A model generated the notes under the pieces. That model was given only the letters and a program-made list of their open reading frames with translations, searched no databases and was not told the DNA's origin. 64,000 bases of DNA from Deinococcus seoulensis (GTDB taxonomy: Bacteria; Deinococcota; Deinococci; Deinococcales; Deinococcaceae): contig NZ_BMQM01000012.1 of the NCBI RefSeq assembly GCF_014648115.1, forward strand, positions 57,655 to 121,654. Reading direction: 5' to 3'. The translations under genes were made by a program, and so were the position numbers. Below are positions 1 to 8,303 of this stretch, piece after piece (within the stretch, counting starts at the first letter, position 1; every line of letters starts with the position of its first letter).

Positions 1-474
1 GAGGGAGCCGTGCTGGAAGGCAGCATCCGCGAGAACCTCGCGCTGTCCAGCCTGGACCAGATCACCCGCCTCGGCGTGATCGACCCGGCAGCCGAGGACC
101 GACTGGCCCGGCAGTGGATGACCGACCTGCACGTCCGCCCGCAGGACCCCGCATACCGCGTGGGCTCCCTGTCCGGCGGGAACCAGCAGAAGGTCGTGCT
201 GGGCCGCGTCCTCGCCACGCGCCCGCAGGCCCTGGTCCTGGAAGAACCCACCCGCGGCGTCGACATCGGCGCGCGCGAGGAGATCTACGAGGTCATCGCC
301 CGCCTCGCCCGTGAGGGACTGCCGGTCGTGCTGTCCAGCAGCGACTCGCCCGAAGTGCTGGGTCTCGCGCAGCGCATCCTCGTCTTCCGTGACGGCGCGC
401 TGGCCGCCGAACTGCACGCCCCCGTTTCACTCGAGGAGGTCACCGCCCATGTCACTGGCGCAAACGCCGTCTAA
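1..474 (+). CDS. Sugar ABC transporter ATP-binding protein, 3' part (RbsA-like)
   Basis: The window opens inside this gene, so the N-terminal nucleotide-binding domain is missing. What remains is the end of the second domain of an RbsA/XylG-type double ATPase: signature LSGGNQQKV, then the Walker B region LVLEEPTRGVDIGA and the switch region VVLSSSDSPEVLG. In most relatives the Walker B aspartate is D in LLDEPTRG; here it is E (VLEEPT), which fits the frequent degeneracy of the second ATP site in this family. It energises import by the permease and binding protein that follow. The frame is open from base 1. It overlaps the next gene by 26 bp, so translation is probably coupled. Confidence 0.93.
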   Translation, partial: EGAVLEGSIRENLALSSLDQITRLGVIDPAAEDRLARQWMTDLHVRPQDPAYRVGSLSGGNQQKVVLGRVLATRPQALVLEEPTRGVDIGAREEIYEVIARLAREGLPVVLSSSDSPEVLGLAQRILVFRDGALAAELHAPVSLEEVTAHVTGANAV

Positions 475-1402
475 TCCTGTCCGCCTGACCATCAGCCGCT
501 ACGGCCTGTGGATCATCTTCGCGGCGCTGGTCCTGCTGGCCAGCCTGCTCTCCGACCGGTTCCTGACCGGCAGCAACCTCCTGAACATCGCCCGCCAGAC
601 CAGCGTGAACGCCCTGCTGGCCTTCGGCATGACAGCCGTGATCCTGACCGCCGGGATCGACCTGTCCGTGGGCGCCATGCTCGCCGTGATCGGCGTGAGC
701 GCCGCGCTGCTGGACCAGGCAGGCCTGCCGTTCCCGCTGACGGCACTCCTGGTCCTGATCGGCGGCAGCCTGATCGGCGCGCTGAACGGCGTGATCGTCG
801 CGTACGGCCGCATCGCGCCCTTCGTGGTCACGCTGGCCGCGCTCACCATCTGGCGCGGCGTGACCCTGGTCATGACCGACGGCACGCCCGTCAGCGGCCT
901 GAGCGCCTCCTTCCAGAACATCGGGAACGCAGACTGGTTCGGCCTGCCCAGCATCGCGGGCGTGGCGCTGCTGGCGCTGGGCCTGTCGTGGTTCCTGCTG
1001 CGCCGCACCGCCTGGGGCCGCGGCCTCTACGCGCTGGGCAGCAGCGAGGACGCCGCCCGCTTCGCCGGACTGAACGTCGAACGCCTGAAAGTCACCGTGT
1101 ACGCCTTCAGCGGCCTGTTGAGCGCCGTCGCCGCGCTACTCCTTACCTCCCGCCTGTACTCCGCGCAACCCACCGCCGGCAGCGGCTTCGAACTCGACGC
1201 CATCGCCGCCGTCGTCGTGGGCGGCACCAGCCTCTCCGGCGGGCGTGGCAGCGTCATCGGCACGCTGCTGGGCGCCCTGATCATCGGGGTACTCAACAAC
1301 GCCATGAACCTGCTCGACGTGAACGCCTTCTACCAGCAGATCGTCAAGGGCGGCGTCATCCTCGGCGCGCTGCTGCTCGAACGCCTGCTCAACCGCTCCT
1401 GA
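449..1402 (+). CDS. Ribose-type ABC transporter permease (RbsC family)
   Basis: About 317 residues of mostly hydrophobic sequence with the BPD_transp_2 pattern (GMTAVILTAGIDLSVGA near the N-terminus, AVVVGGTSLSGGRGSVIGT near the C-terminus), the usual length for RbsC. It forms the inner-membrane channel for a pentose or related sugar. The ATG at 449 is chosen because GAGGAGGT lies just upstream at the normal spacing and because residues upstream of it in this frame look like an out-of-frame reading of the ATPase gene. It sits between the ATPase and the periplasmic binding protein, the classic rbsACB arrangement. The real substrate cannot be told from sequence. Confidence 0.93.
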   Translation: MSLAQTPSNPVRLTISRYGLWIIFAALVLLASLLSDRFLTGSNLLNIARQTSVNALLAFGMTAVILTAGIDLSVGAMLAVIGVSAALLDQAGLPFPLTALLVLIGGSLIGALNGVIVAYGRIAPFVVTLAALTIWRGVTLVMTDGTPVSGLSASFQNIGNADWFGLPSIAGVALLALGLSWFLLRRTAWGRGLYALGSSEDAARFAGLNVERLKVTVYAFSGLLSAVAALLLTSRLYSAQPTAGSGFELDAIAAVVVGGTSLSGGRGSVIGTLLGALIIGVLNNAMNLLDVNAFYQQIVKGGVILGALLLERLLNRS

Positions 1403-1448
1403 ACCGCCCCTGCCCCTGAGTTCCCCACACAGACCCCGGAGGTCCATC

Positions 1449-2330
1449 ATGAAAAAGCACCTGTCCCTGATCCTGCTCGCCCTCGCCAGCACCGCCGCCG
1501 CCCAGTCCCGCCCCGTGATCGGCCTGAGCCTCAGCACCCTGAACAACCCCTTCTTCGTCGAGCTGCGCGACGGCGCCAAAAAGGCCGCTACCGCCGGCGG
1601 GGCCGACCTGGTCGTACTGGACGCCCAGGACCGCGCCGACAAGCAGGCCAGCGACATCGAGGACCTGATCACCCGCAAGGTGAAGGTCATCATCGTGAAC
1701 GCCACAGACAGTGACGCCATCATTCCCAGCATCATGGCCGCGAACGCCGCGAAGATCCCCGTCATCACCGTCGACCGCAGCGCCAACGGCGGTCAGGTCG
1801 CCTACCACGTCGCCTCAGACAATGTCGCCGGTGGCAAGATGGCCGGCGAGTACATCAAGAAACTGCTGGGCGGCAAGGGCAACGTCGTCGAGTTGCAGGG
1901 CATTCCCGGCTCCAGCGCCGCCCGTGACCGCGGCGCGGGCTTCAACGCGGCCCTGAAAGCGGCGCCTGCCCTGAAACGCGTGGCCAGCCAGCCCGCCGAC
2001 TTCAACCGCGCCAAGGGCCTGAGCGTCATGGAGAACATCCTGCAGTCCCAGCCGACCATCGCCGCCGTGTTCGCCCACAACGACGAGATGGCGCTCGGTG
2101 CGGCGCAGGCCATCGCGTCCAGCAAACGCAAGATCGTCGTCGTCGGTTTCGACGCCACGCCGGACGCCGTCGCGGCCGTCAGGGCCGGCAAGCTGGCCGC
2201 CACCGTCGCGCAGCGCCCCGCCGACATCGGCAAACTGGGTGTGCAGCGCGCCCTGACCATCATCAAGACCGGCAAGGTTCCCGCCAAGACTGTGAACGTC
2301 CCCGTGCCGCTCACCCTGATTACGAAGTGA
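1449..2330 (+). CDS. Periplasmic sugar-binding protein (RbsB family)
   Basis: A 293-residue type I periplasmic binding protein. The first 18 or so residues are a signal peptide (MKKH, hydrophobic run, TAAAQS cleavage region). The mature part starts IGLSLSTLNNPFFVELRDG, the standard opening of RbsB-like proteins, and carries the hinge and ligand features ITVDRSANG, GIPGSSAARDRGAGF and FAHNDEMALGA. GGAGGT lies 6-7 nt before the ATG. It is the last gene of the importer and delivers the sugar to the RbsC-like permease. Ribose is the family default, but related members bind other pentoses or autoinducer-2, so the ligand is open. Confidence 0.93.
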   Translation: MKKHLSLILLALASTAAAQSRPVIGLSLSTLNNPFFVELRDGAKKAATAGGADLVVLDAQDRADKQASDIEDLITRKVKVIIVNATDSDAIIPSIMAANAAKIPVITVDRSANGGQVAYHVASDNVAGGKMAGEYIKKLLGGKGNVVELQGIPGSSAARDRGAGFNAALKAAPALKRVASQPADFNRAKGLSVMENILQSQPTIAAVFAHNDEMALGAAQAIASSKRKIVVVGFDATPDAVAAVRAGKLAATVAQRPADIGKLGVQRALTIIKTGKVPAKTVNVPVPLTLITK

Positions 2331-2382
2331 GCTGCGGCGCCTGACCCGCGCCTCCTGCGAGCAACTTCACGCCTTCGCCCGT

Positions 2383-2414
2383 GGCGGCCTCCCATTTCTG
2401 GATGAGAGGCCGCC
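2383..2414 (+). terminator. Stem-loop after the rbs-type operon
   Basis: A 9-bp perfect stem (GGCGGCCTC with GAGGCCGCC) encloses a 14-nt loop, about 50 nt after the stop codon of the binding-protein gene. The following GCTCTGTC is only mildly T-rich, so this is a possible but not strong intrinsic terminator. Confidence 0.4.
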
Positions 2415-2464
2415 GCTCTGTCACACAGGCAGGCGCAGGCAGCGAGTTGCACCCATCGCCTGTC

Positions 2465-2593
2465 ATCCGTCCGCTTCGCCATCCAACCGAAGCGGGGGCC
2501 GGGCTGCCGACTCCACGCCCGGAATTCGCTTCGGCTCCCAATCACGTCCGCTCGGACCCGGCGACGTTGCAGGCCATCCAATCGAAGTCCGCA
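2465..2593 (-). repeat. Diverged copy of the small inverted-repeat (MITE-like) element
   Basis: Read on the minus strand this stretch keeps the order of the intact elements found later in the window. It starts GCGGACTTCGATTGGATGG, keeps the GTCCGAGCGGAC segment and CCGGGCGTGGAGTCGGCAG, and ends near a weak terminal repeat. Many point changes separate it from the intact copies, so it is an old insertion. It is flanked by TGA on the terminal-repeat side at 2594-2596. It occupies much of the gap between the rbs operon and the palindrome array. Confidence 0.6.
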
Positions 2594-2634
2594 TGACCCG
2601 GCGGATGAATCCGCGCAAAGGGACGCCGTCACCT

Positions 2635-2652
2635 GCTCATAACGTTATGAGC
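2635..2652. other. Putative parS site 1 (18-bp palindrome)
   Basis: Perfect palindrome GCTCATAACGTTATGAGC, extendable to 20 bp with the flanking T and A. It is the first of three copies within 406 bp, in a 747-bp non-coding region (2331-3077) that otherwise holds a stem-loop and a diverged repeat. Size, symmetry and the ACGT centre resemble known parS centromere sites, and a parB gene lies 8 kb away with its own copy. The parS role is inferred. Confidence 0.65.
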
Positions 2653-2831
2653 AAGTGTTGATCCACGGAGACTCGTTCCGCTTCCCGACCCGCTTGATGG
2701 CGAATCCAGCATGCCCAATCGCGCCGAGATCGACCACGCCCTGAGCGACCACCCGGCCAGCCCCCAGCAGTAGAGGCCCGCGTGACGTCCAGCCTGAGAG
2801 AGGCGGCCATTTCAGCCAGCGAGTCGAGTCT

Positions 2832-2849
2832 GCTCATAACGTTATGAGC
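2832..2849. other. Putative parS site 2 (18-bp palindrome)
   Basis: Identical in all 18 bases to the palindrome at 2635, from which it is 197 bp away. The flanks between the copies show no similarity, so the conserved unit is the palindrome itself, as expected of a protein-binding site rather than a duplicated block. Confidence 0.65.
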
Positions 2850-3022
2850 GGATGCTGGTGTGGGCAGGGGCGTTCCGCTGCCCGGCCCGCGTGGTGCCGG
2901 AACATGGCTCCCATGTGCAGGTCTGAAGGTGGTGTCCGGGTTCTGCCTCTGGAGTCCGCTTTGCTCGTGGGGTCCCTGAGCGCGTCGTGTGTGTCTCCGG
3001 GCGATGTGTGCACGGCCACCGT

Positions 3023-3040
3023 GCTCATAACGTTATGAGC
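3023..3040. other. Putative parS site 3 (18-bp palindrome)
   Basis: Third identical palindrome, 191 bp from the second and 37 bp before the helicase start codon. It ends 24 bp upstream of the -10 box of that gene, so a protein bound here could also affect helicase transcription. Confidence 0.65.
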
Positions 3041-3064
3041 GGACCGCGCCGGGTACTGGAACGG

Positions 3065-3070
3065 TATTCT
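3065..3070 (+). promoter_or_regulatory. -10 box of a leaderless-type promoter for the helicase
   Basis: TATTCT lies 7 nt before the ATG at 3078 and no Shine-Dalgarno sequence is present. This TANNNT-near-ATG layout is typical of leaderless transcripts in Deinococcus. Confidence 0.55.
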
Positions 3071-3077
3071 GATCGGC

Positions 3078-5870
3078 ATGCGTTTTCTGTCGTACAGGGA
3101 TCTGGAGACCGGCCGGGTCAAGCGGCAACTGAAGAAGGTTCAGGAGGCGATCGAACGGGACGATTTCAGGTCGCCGGACGTGAAGAAGCTGGCGCAGGGG
3201 CCGTACTACCGCGCCAAGCTCGACGACACCAACCGCCTGCTGCTCACCTTCGTGCGCAGTGGTCCAGAGACGGTCTGTCTGGCGCTGGAGGTCATTCATC
3301 AGCACGCCTACGAGAAATCGCGGTTCCTGCGCGGCGCGGCCATCGACGACTCGAAACTGCCGGATTTCAGTGCGGCGCAGGCGAGCGAGGAGGCGCAGGC
3401 AGTGCGGTACCTGCACCCGACCCGCCGTGAGTTTCACCTGCTGGACAAGGTGATCTCCTTCGACGACACGCAGGACGCGGTGTACCGGACGCCCGCGCCG
3501 GTGATCCTGGTGGGGTCGGCAGGGAGTGGGAAGACGGCGCTGACCCTGCAGAAACTGCGGGACGTGCCGGGGCAGGTGCTGTACGTGACGCTCTCGCCGT
3601 ACCTCGCGCAGAGTGCCGCGCAGCTGTACGGCGCGCACGGGTTCGAGAACGAGTCGCAGGAGGTGGCGTTCCTGTCGTTCACGGATTTCCTGCGGACCAT
3701 CCGCGTTCCGGCGGGCCGTGAGGTGACGTTCGGGGACTTCCGGGACTGGGCGGCGCGGCAGCCGGGCCTGAAATTCACGGACGCGCACCAGCTGTTCGAG
3801 GAGTTCCGGGGCGTCCTGAGCAGCGATCCGGGCGGCCCGCTGTCCCGCGAGGCGTACCTGGGTCTCGGCGTGCGGCAGAGCATCTACAGCGCCGAGCAGC
3901 GGCCGGGCGTGTACGACCTGTTCGGGAAGTACCTGAAATGGCTGGACGGCAGCGGCCTGTACGACGCGTCCCTGATCGCCTCGGCGTACCTGCGCGGCGT
4001 GAGTCCCACGTACGATTTCGTGGTGGTGGACGAGGTGCAGGACCTCACGGCGGCGCAACTGGCGCTGATCCTGGGAACGCTGCGAACGCCGGGGCAGTTC
4101 CTGCTGTGCGGGGATTCCAACCAGATCGTCCACCCGAACTTCTTCTCGTGGGCGGCCGTCAAGACACTGCTGTACCGCGATCCGGAACTGGCCGAGCGGC
4201 AGAAGATCAGTGTGCTGCAGGCCAACTTCCGGAATTCGGGGGAGGTGACGCGGGTCGCGAACGACCTGCTGAAAATCAAGCATGCCCGCTTTGGCAGCGT
4301 GGACCGCGAGAGTAACTTCCTGGTGCGGGCCGTGGCAGGCGATCCGGGCGGCGTGACCTTCCTGCCCGACGACCCACGCGTGAAAAAACACCTGGACGAC
4401 CAGATCCGCGGCAGTACCGAGTACGCCGTGCTGGTCCTGCGAGACGAGGACAAGGACGCGGCGCGCAGGGCGTTCGGAACGCCGCTGATCTTCAGCGTGC
4501 ACGAGGCCAAGGGCCTGGAGTACCCGAACATCATCCTGCATAACTTCATCAGCGGCGCGCGGCAGACGTACCAGGAGATCACGCAGGGCGTGACCCCGGC
4601 CGACCTGCAGAAGGACGAACTGGGGTACGCGCGCGCCAGGGACAAGAGCGACAAGTCGCTGGAGATCTACAAGTTCTACGTGAACGCCCTGTACGTCGCC
4701 GTGACCCGCGCGGTGAACCGGGTGACGATGATCGAGTCCGACACCCGCCACCCGCTGCTGTCGCTGCTGGGCGTGCAGGTGGGCGACGAGGCCGAGCAAC
4801 TCCGGGTGAAACGCGCCAGCCGGGACGACTGGGAACGCGAGGCCCGCAAGCTGGAACTGCAGGGCAAGAAGGAGCAGGCCAGTGACATCCGCCGCCGGAT
4901 CCTGCAGCAGAAACCGGTGCCGTGGGAAGTCTGGACGCCAGAGGTACTGACCCGCCTGCGCCAGGACGCCCGGCAGCATCCGGGTGACGTGAAACGGGCG
5001 CGTGAACTCACGGATTACGCGCTGCTGAACCTGGACGCGCCGCTGCTGGAAGAGTTGCGGGACCTGAAGATCAAACCCGCCCAGTCGTTCCTGCGGAACA
5101 CCGACAAGGACCGCCGCCTGCAGCGGCAGGGCGTGCTGGACAAGTACCGCAGGCCCTACGAGACCGACAACCTGAAAGCCGTGCTGGCCGACACGGAACG
5201 CTACGGGGTGGATCACCGCACGCAGGAGAACCTCACGCCGCTGATGCTGGCCACCCTGCACGGCAGGGTCCGGCTGGTCGACGCGCTGCTGGAACGCGGA
5301 GCGGACGTGAACCAGACGGACCTGTTCGGCCGCACGCCGCACATGCTGGCGCTGGACCGGGCCATGCAGGACCCGGAGTACGCGGCGACCCGCCTGGGGC
5401 CACTGTGGGAGCGGCTGCGCCCGGCGCATCTGGACGTGCTGGTCGGGGACCGCCTGACGCGACTGGCGCCGGACGGCGCGGAATTCTACTTCCTGAGCGT
5501 GATGCTCGCGCAGTGGCCGCACTACACCTCCGGGCTGGTGCACCCGGAACTCGGGCCGCGTGAATTGCGCGTCCGTGAGGTCGGGTTCTTCGTCGACGCG
5601 CTGCAGACCAACCTGGAGCACTTCCCACTCACGGTGCTGCGCGAGGCCCGCCGCAAACGGACGTACTTCAATCACGTTCTGGCCCGCGCCGAGGAGGGCA
5701 GCAGTTACGTACCGGCCCGGAAGCTCTGGACGCGCGCCGCGCACGGCTTCTACGTGTTCAACCCGGCCCTGAAGGTGCGGGTGCTGCTCGCCCCGGACTC
5801 GGACGGCGAGTGGGTCGGCGCGGCGCTGCTGGGCGACCCGCTGGCACGCGCCCGTGGCGTGACCGGCTGA
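3078..5870 (+). CDS. UvrD/Rep-like superfamily I helicase with ankyrin tail
   Basis: A 930-residue protein. Residues 1-90 resemble a RelE/mRNA-interferase-like fold (PYYRAKLDDTNRLLLTF and IHQHAYEKSRFL), seen at the N-terminus of some orphan UvrD-type helicases. The helicase core follows: Walker A GSAGSGKT at 146-153, Walker B VVVDEVQD with D318/E319, motif III LLCGDSNQI, motif IV QANFRNSGEV, motif V HEAKGLEYPNIIL and motif VI ALYVAVTRA near 535. After about residue 700 comes an ankyrin-like segment (TPLMLATLHGRVRLVDALLERGADVN, written here only as pattern TPLMLA to GADVN) and a C-terminal part I do not recognise. It probably unwinds or remodels nucleic acid using ATP. It stands alone between the parS-like array and tmRNA. 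A role in repair or defence is possible but unproven. Confidence 0.85.
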   Translation: MRFLSYRDLETGRVKRQLKKVQEAIERDDFRSPDVKKLAQGPYYRAKLDDTNRLLLTFVRSGPETVCLALEVIHQHAYEKSRFLRGAAIDDSKLPDFSAAQASEEAQAVRYLHPTRREFHLLDKVISFDDTQDAVYRTPAPVILVGSAGSGKTALTLQKLRDVPGQVLYVTLSPYLAQSAAQLYGAHGFENESQEVAFLSFTDFLRTIRVPAGREVTFGDFRDWAARQPGLKFTDAHQLFEEFRGVLSSDPGGPLSREAYLGLGVRQSIYSAEQRPGVYDLFGKYLKWLDGSGLYDASLIASAYLRGVSPTYDFVVVDEVQDLTAAQLALILGTLRTPGQFLLCGDSNQIVHPNFFSWAAVKTLLYRDPELAERQKISVLQANFRNSGEVTRVANDLLKIKHARFGSVDRESNFLVRAVAGDPGGVTFLPDDPRVKKHLDDQIRGSTEYAVLVLRDEDKDAARRAFGTPLIFSVHEAKGLEYPNIILHNFISGARQTYQEITQGVTPADLQKDELGYARARDKSDKSLEIYKFYVNALYVAVTRAVNRVTMIESDTRHPLLSLLGVQVGDEAEQLRVKRASRDDWEREARKLELQGKKEQASDIRRRILQQKPVPWEVWTPEVLTRLRQDARQHPGDVKRARELTDYALLNLDAPLLEELRDLKIKPAQSFLRNTDKDRRLQRQGVLDKYRRPYETDNLKAVLADTERYGVDHRTQENLTPLMLATLHGRVRLVDALLERGADVNQTDLFGRTPHMLALDRAMQDPEYAATRLGPLWERLRPAHLDVLVGDRLTRLAPDGAEFYFLSVMLAQWPHYTSGLVHPELGPRELRVREVGFFVDALQTNLEHFPLTVLREARRKRTYFNHVLARAEEGSSYVPARKLWTRAAHGFYVFNPALKVRVLLAPDSDGEWVGAALLGDPLARARGVTG

Positions 5871-5884
5871 GCCTGCAAAGAGAA

Positions 5885-5912
5885 GCGCTTCAGGCTGGTG
5901 GGCCTGAAGCGC
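5885..5912 (-). terminator. Intrinsic terminator of the tmRNA gene
   Basis: An 11-bp perfect stem (GCGCTTCAGGC with GCCTGAAGCGC) encloses a 6-nt loop. On the minus strand it lies just past the tmRNA 3' end and is followed by TTCTCTTT. The helicase gene ends on the other strand at 5870, so the hairpin may serve both directions. Confidence 0.8.
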
Positions 5913-5916
5913 CGAC

Positions 5917-6273
5917 TGGTGGAGATGGGCGGAGTCGAACCGCCGTCCGAAGACCCATTGCGCTAGTCTCTACGAGCGTAGTCCATGATTTGAATCTCAG
6001 GTTTCAGTCGCGCAGGGACACGCTGCTTTCAACCCCAGCTCCTTAAATTTCGCCCGTGCTCAGGAGCGTCGGCTCAGGCTAGCCATCTTTTGGAAGTTCG
6101 CAGGACGCCAATGGCCGGGCTTCCTGGTCACTGCTTCACTTATGCAGCGAAGGCGAAGGTGTTGCTGTTGTTGTTGCCAGTTAAAGGCTTTAGTCGATGA
6201 TTAACGAGGCCAACGACCATCCTCGGCTCGCAACGTCCCGCTCAGTGATCCCCGTCGAAACCGGGTCATCCCC
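5917..6273 (-). ncRNA. ssrA: Transfer-messenger RNA (tmRNA)
   Basis: About 357 nt. The ends form the tRNA-like domain: 5' GGGGAUG pairs with CAUCUCC before the encoded ACCA, and the 3' arm contains GACUCCGCCC with the T-loop GGUUCGAC. The 5' part has CCCGGUUUCGACGGGGAU, typical of tmRNA. The tag frame at 6140-6178 reads GNNNSNTFAFAA then UAA, so the added peptide would be Ala plus this sequence. The hydrophobic AFAA end is a usual degradation tag. The molecule rescues stalled ribosomes with SmpB, whose gene is not in the window. ssrA is normally single copy and chromosomal, so finding it near a plasmid-type origin is notable. Confidence 0.95.
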
Positions 6274-6368
6274 AAAAGGGTCAGGTATGTTACCACGCCC
6301 CCTGCCCGGCCGTCCAGCCCCCGGGCGTGCACATGACGGCAGACATGCCCGGAGACGCTGCGCCACCG

Positions 6369-6385
6369 TTCAACCGGAGTCCGTA
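6369..6385 (-). repeat. End remnant of a MITE-like element
   Basis: Seventeen bases match the terminal end of the repeat family (on the minus strand TACGGACTCCGGTTGAA, one mismatch to intact copies), followed by TGA at 6386-6388. The rest of the element is gone. It lies upstream of the ABC transporter ATPase gene. Confidence 0.45.
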
Positions 6386-6456
6386 TGACACCTGTCATCC
6401 GGTGTGCCTGACAGGCGGCACTGGAGTGCGCGGGCCGCGAGGCGCAGGCTGAAGGC

Positions 6457-7368
6457 ATGACGACCGCGCGCCGCACCGATTTCAGTTCAGCCATCGTGCT
6501 CAGTGACGTCCGCAAGACCTTCGGGCCGGTCACGGCCCTGCGTGACCTGACCCTGGAGGTGCGTTCCGGGGAGTTGACGGCGCTGCTCGGCCCGAACGGG
6601 GCGGGGAAGACCACCGCCATCAGCCTGATGCTGGGCCTGGGGGCGCCCACGGCCGGGCAGGTGCAGGTGCTGGGCGGCGACCCGCGTGGCGGCGCGGTGC
6701 GCTCCCGGATCGGGTCGATGCCGCAGGAGAGCGCCATTCCGCTGGCCCTGACGGTGCGTGAGGCGGTGACGCTGTTCGCGCGGTTCTACCCGGCGCCGCT
6801 GGCGGTGGATCAGGCCCTCGGGCTCGCGGATCTGGGCGGCGTGGCCGGAAGGCGGGCGGGCGCGCTGTCCGGCGGGCAGAAGCGGCGCCTGGCGTTCGCG
6901 CTGGCGGTCGTGGGCAACCCGGAGGTGCTGCTGATCGACGAACCGACGACCGGCATGGACGCCCAGAGTCGCCTGGCGTTCTGGGACGCCGTGACCGAGT
7001 TACGCACGGCGGGCCGGACGATCCTGCTGACCACCCATTACCTCGAGGAGGCCGAGCGGGCCGCGGACCGCGTGATCGTCATGAACGCAGGCGCGGTGCT
7101 GGCCGACGGCACGCCGGAGGCGCTGCGCTCGCAGGCGGGCGGGGCGCGCGTGCGTTTCACGAGCGACCTGGTCCTGGCGCAGCTGCAGTCCCTGCCGGGC
7201 GTGGAGGCGGCCGAGGTGGATGACCGGGGGCACGCGACCCTGCGCACGTCGGCGCCCGAGGCGCTGCTGGGCGCCCTGTTCGCGCAGGGCACGCCGCTGA
7301 GCGAACTGGAAGTCAGCCGCGCCAGCCTGGAGGACGCCTTCCTGAACCTGACCCGCGCGCCCGCCTGA
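6457..7368 (+). CDS. ABC exporter ATP-binding protein (CcmA/DrrA type)
   Basis: 303 residues with one complete nucleotide-binding domain: Walker A GPNGAGKTT, Q-loop MPQES, signature LSGGQKRRLAFA, Walker B VLLIDEPTTGMD and switch histidine in LTTHYLEEAERA. The C-terminal 80 residues are the usual extension of drug and lipid exporters of the DrrA/NatA group. It pairs with the six-helix ABC-2 membrane protein that starts 70 bp downstream. The DesK/DesR-like pair next door suggests induction by membrane or drug stress. The substrate is unknown. Confidence 0.92.
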   Translation: MTTARRTDFSSAIVLSDVRKTFGPVTALRDLTLEVRSGELTALLGPNGAGKTTAISLMLGLGAPTAGQVQVLGGDPRGGAVRSRIGSMPQESAIPLALTVREAVTLFARFYPAPLAVDQALGLADLGGVAGRRAGALSGGQKRRLAFALAVVGNPEVLLIDEPTTGMDAQSRLAFWDAVTELRTAGRTILLTTHYLEEAERAADRVIVMNAGAVLADGTPEALRSQAGGARVRFTSDLVLAQLQSLPGVEAAEVDDRGHATLRTSAPEALLGALFAQGTPLSELEVSRASLEDAFLNLTRAPA

Positions 7369-7438
7369 CCGACCCTTCGCCCGCCTGTCCCGCCTCATCC
7401 GGCTCCCGTGAGGGCCGCGCCTGACTGGAGTGTTCACC

Positions 7439-8248
<810 letters not shown>

Positions 8249-8290
8249 CGCGCGCGGCGCACCCTGCGCCCGCACGGCCGCCCGGAAGGG

Positions 8291-8296
8291 TAGGCT
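8291..8296 (+). promoter_or_regulatory. -10 box of a leaderless-type promoter for the sensor kinase
   Basis: TAGGCT lies 7 nt before the ATG at 8304 with no Shine-Dalgarno sequence. The kinase-regulator pair could therefore be transcribed separately from the upstream exporter genes. Confidence 0.5.
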
Positions 8297-8303
8297 GGGC
8301 AGC

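Noticed and set aside
3033..5744. Long open frame (903 codons) on the minus strand opposite the helicase
   Set aside because: It is the antisense shadow of a well-supported helicase gene; composition is Arg/Gln/His-rich with no domain signal, typical of high-GC codon-position bias.
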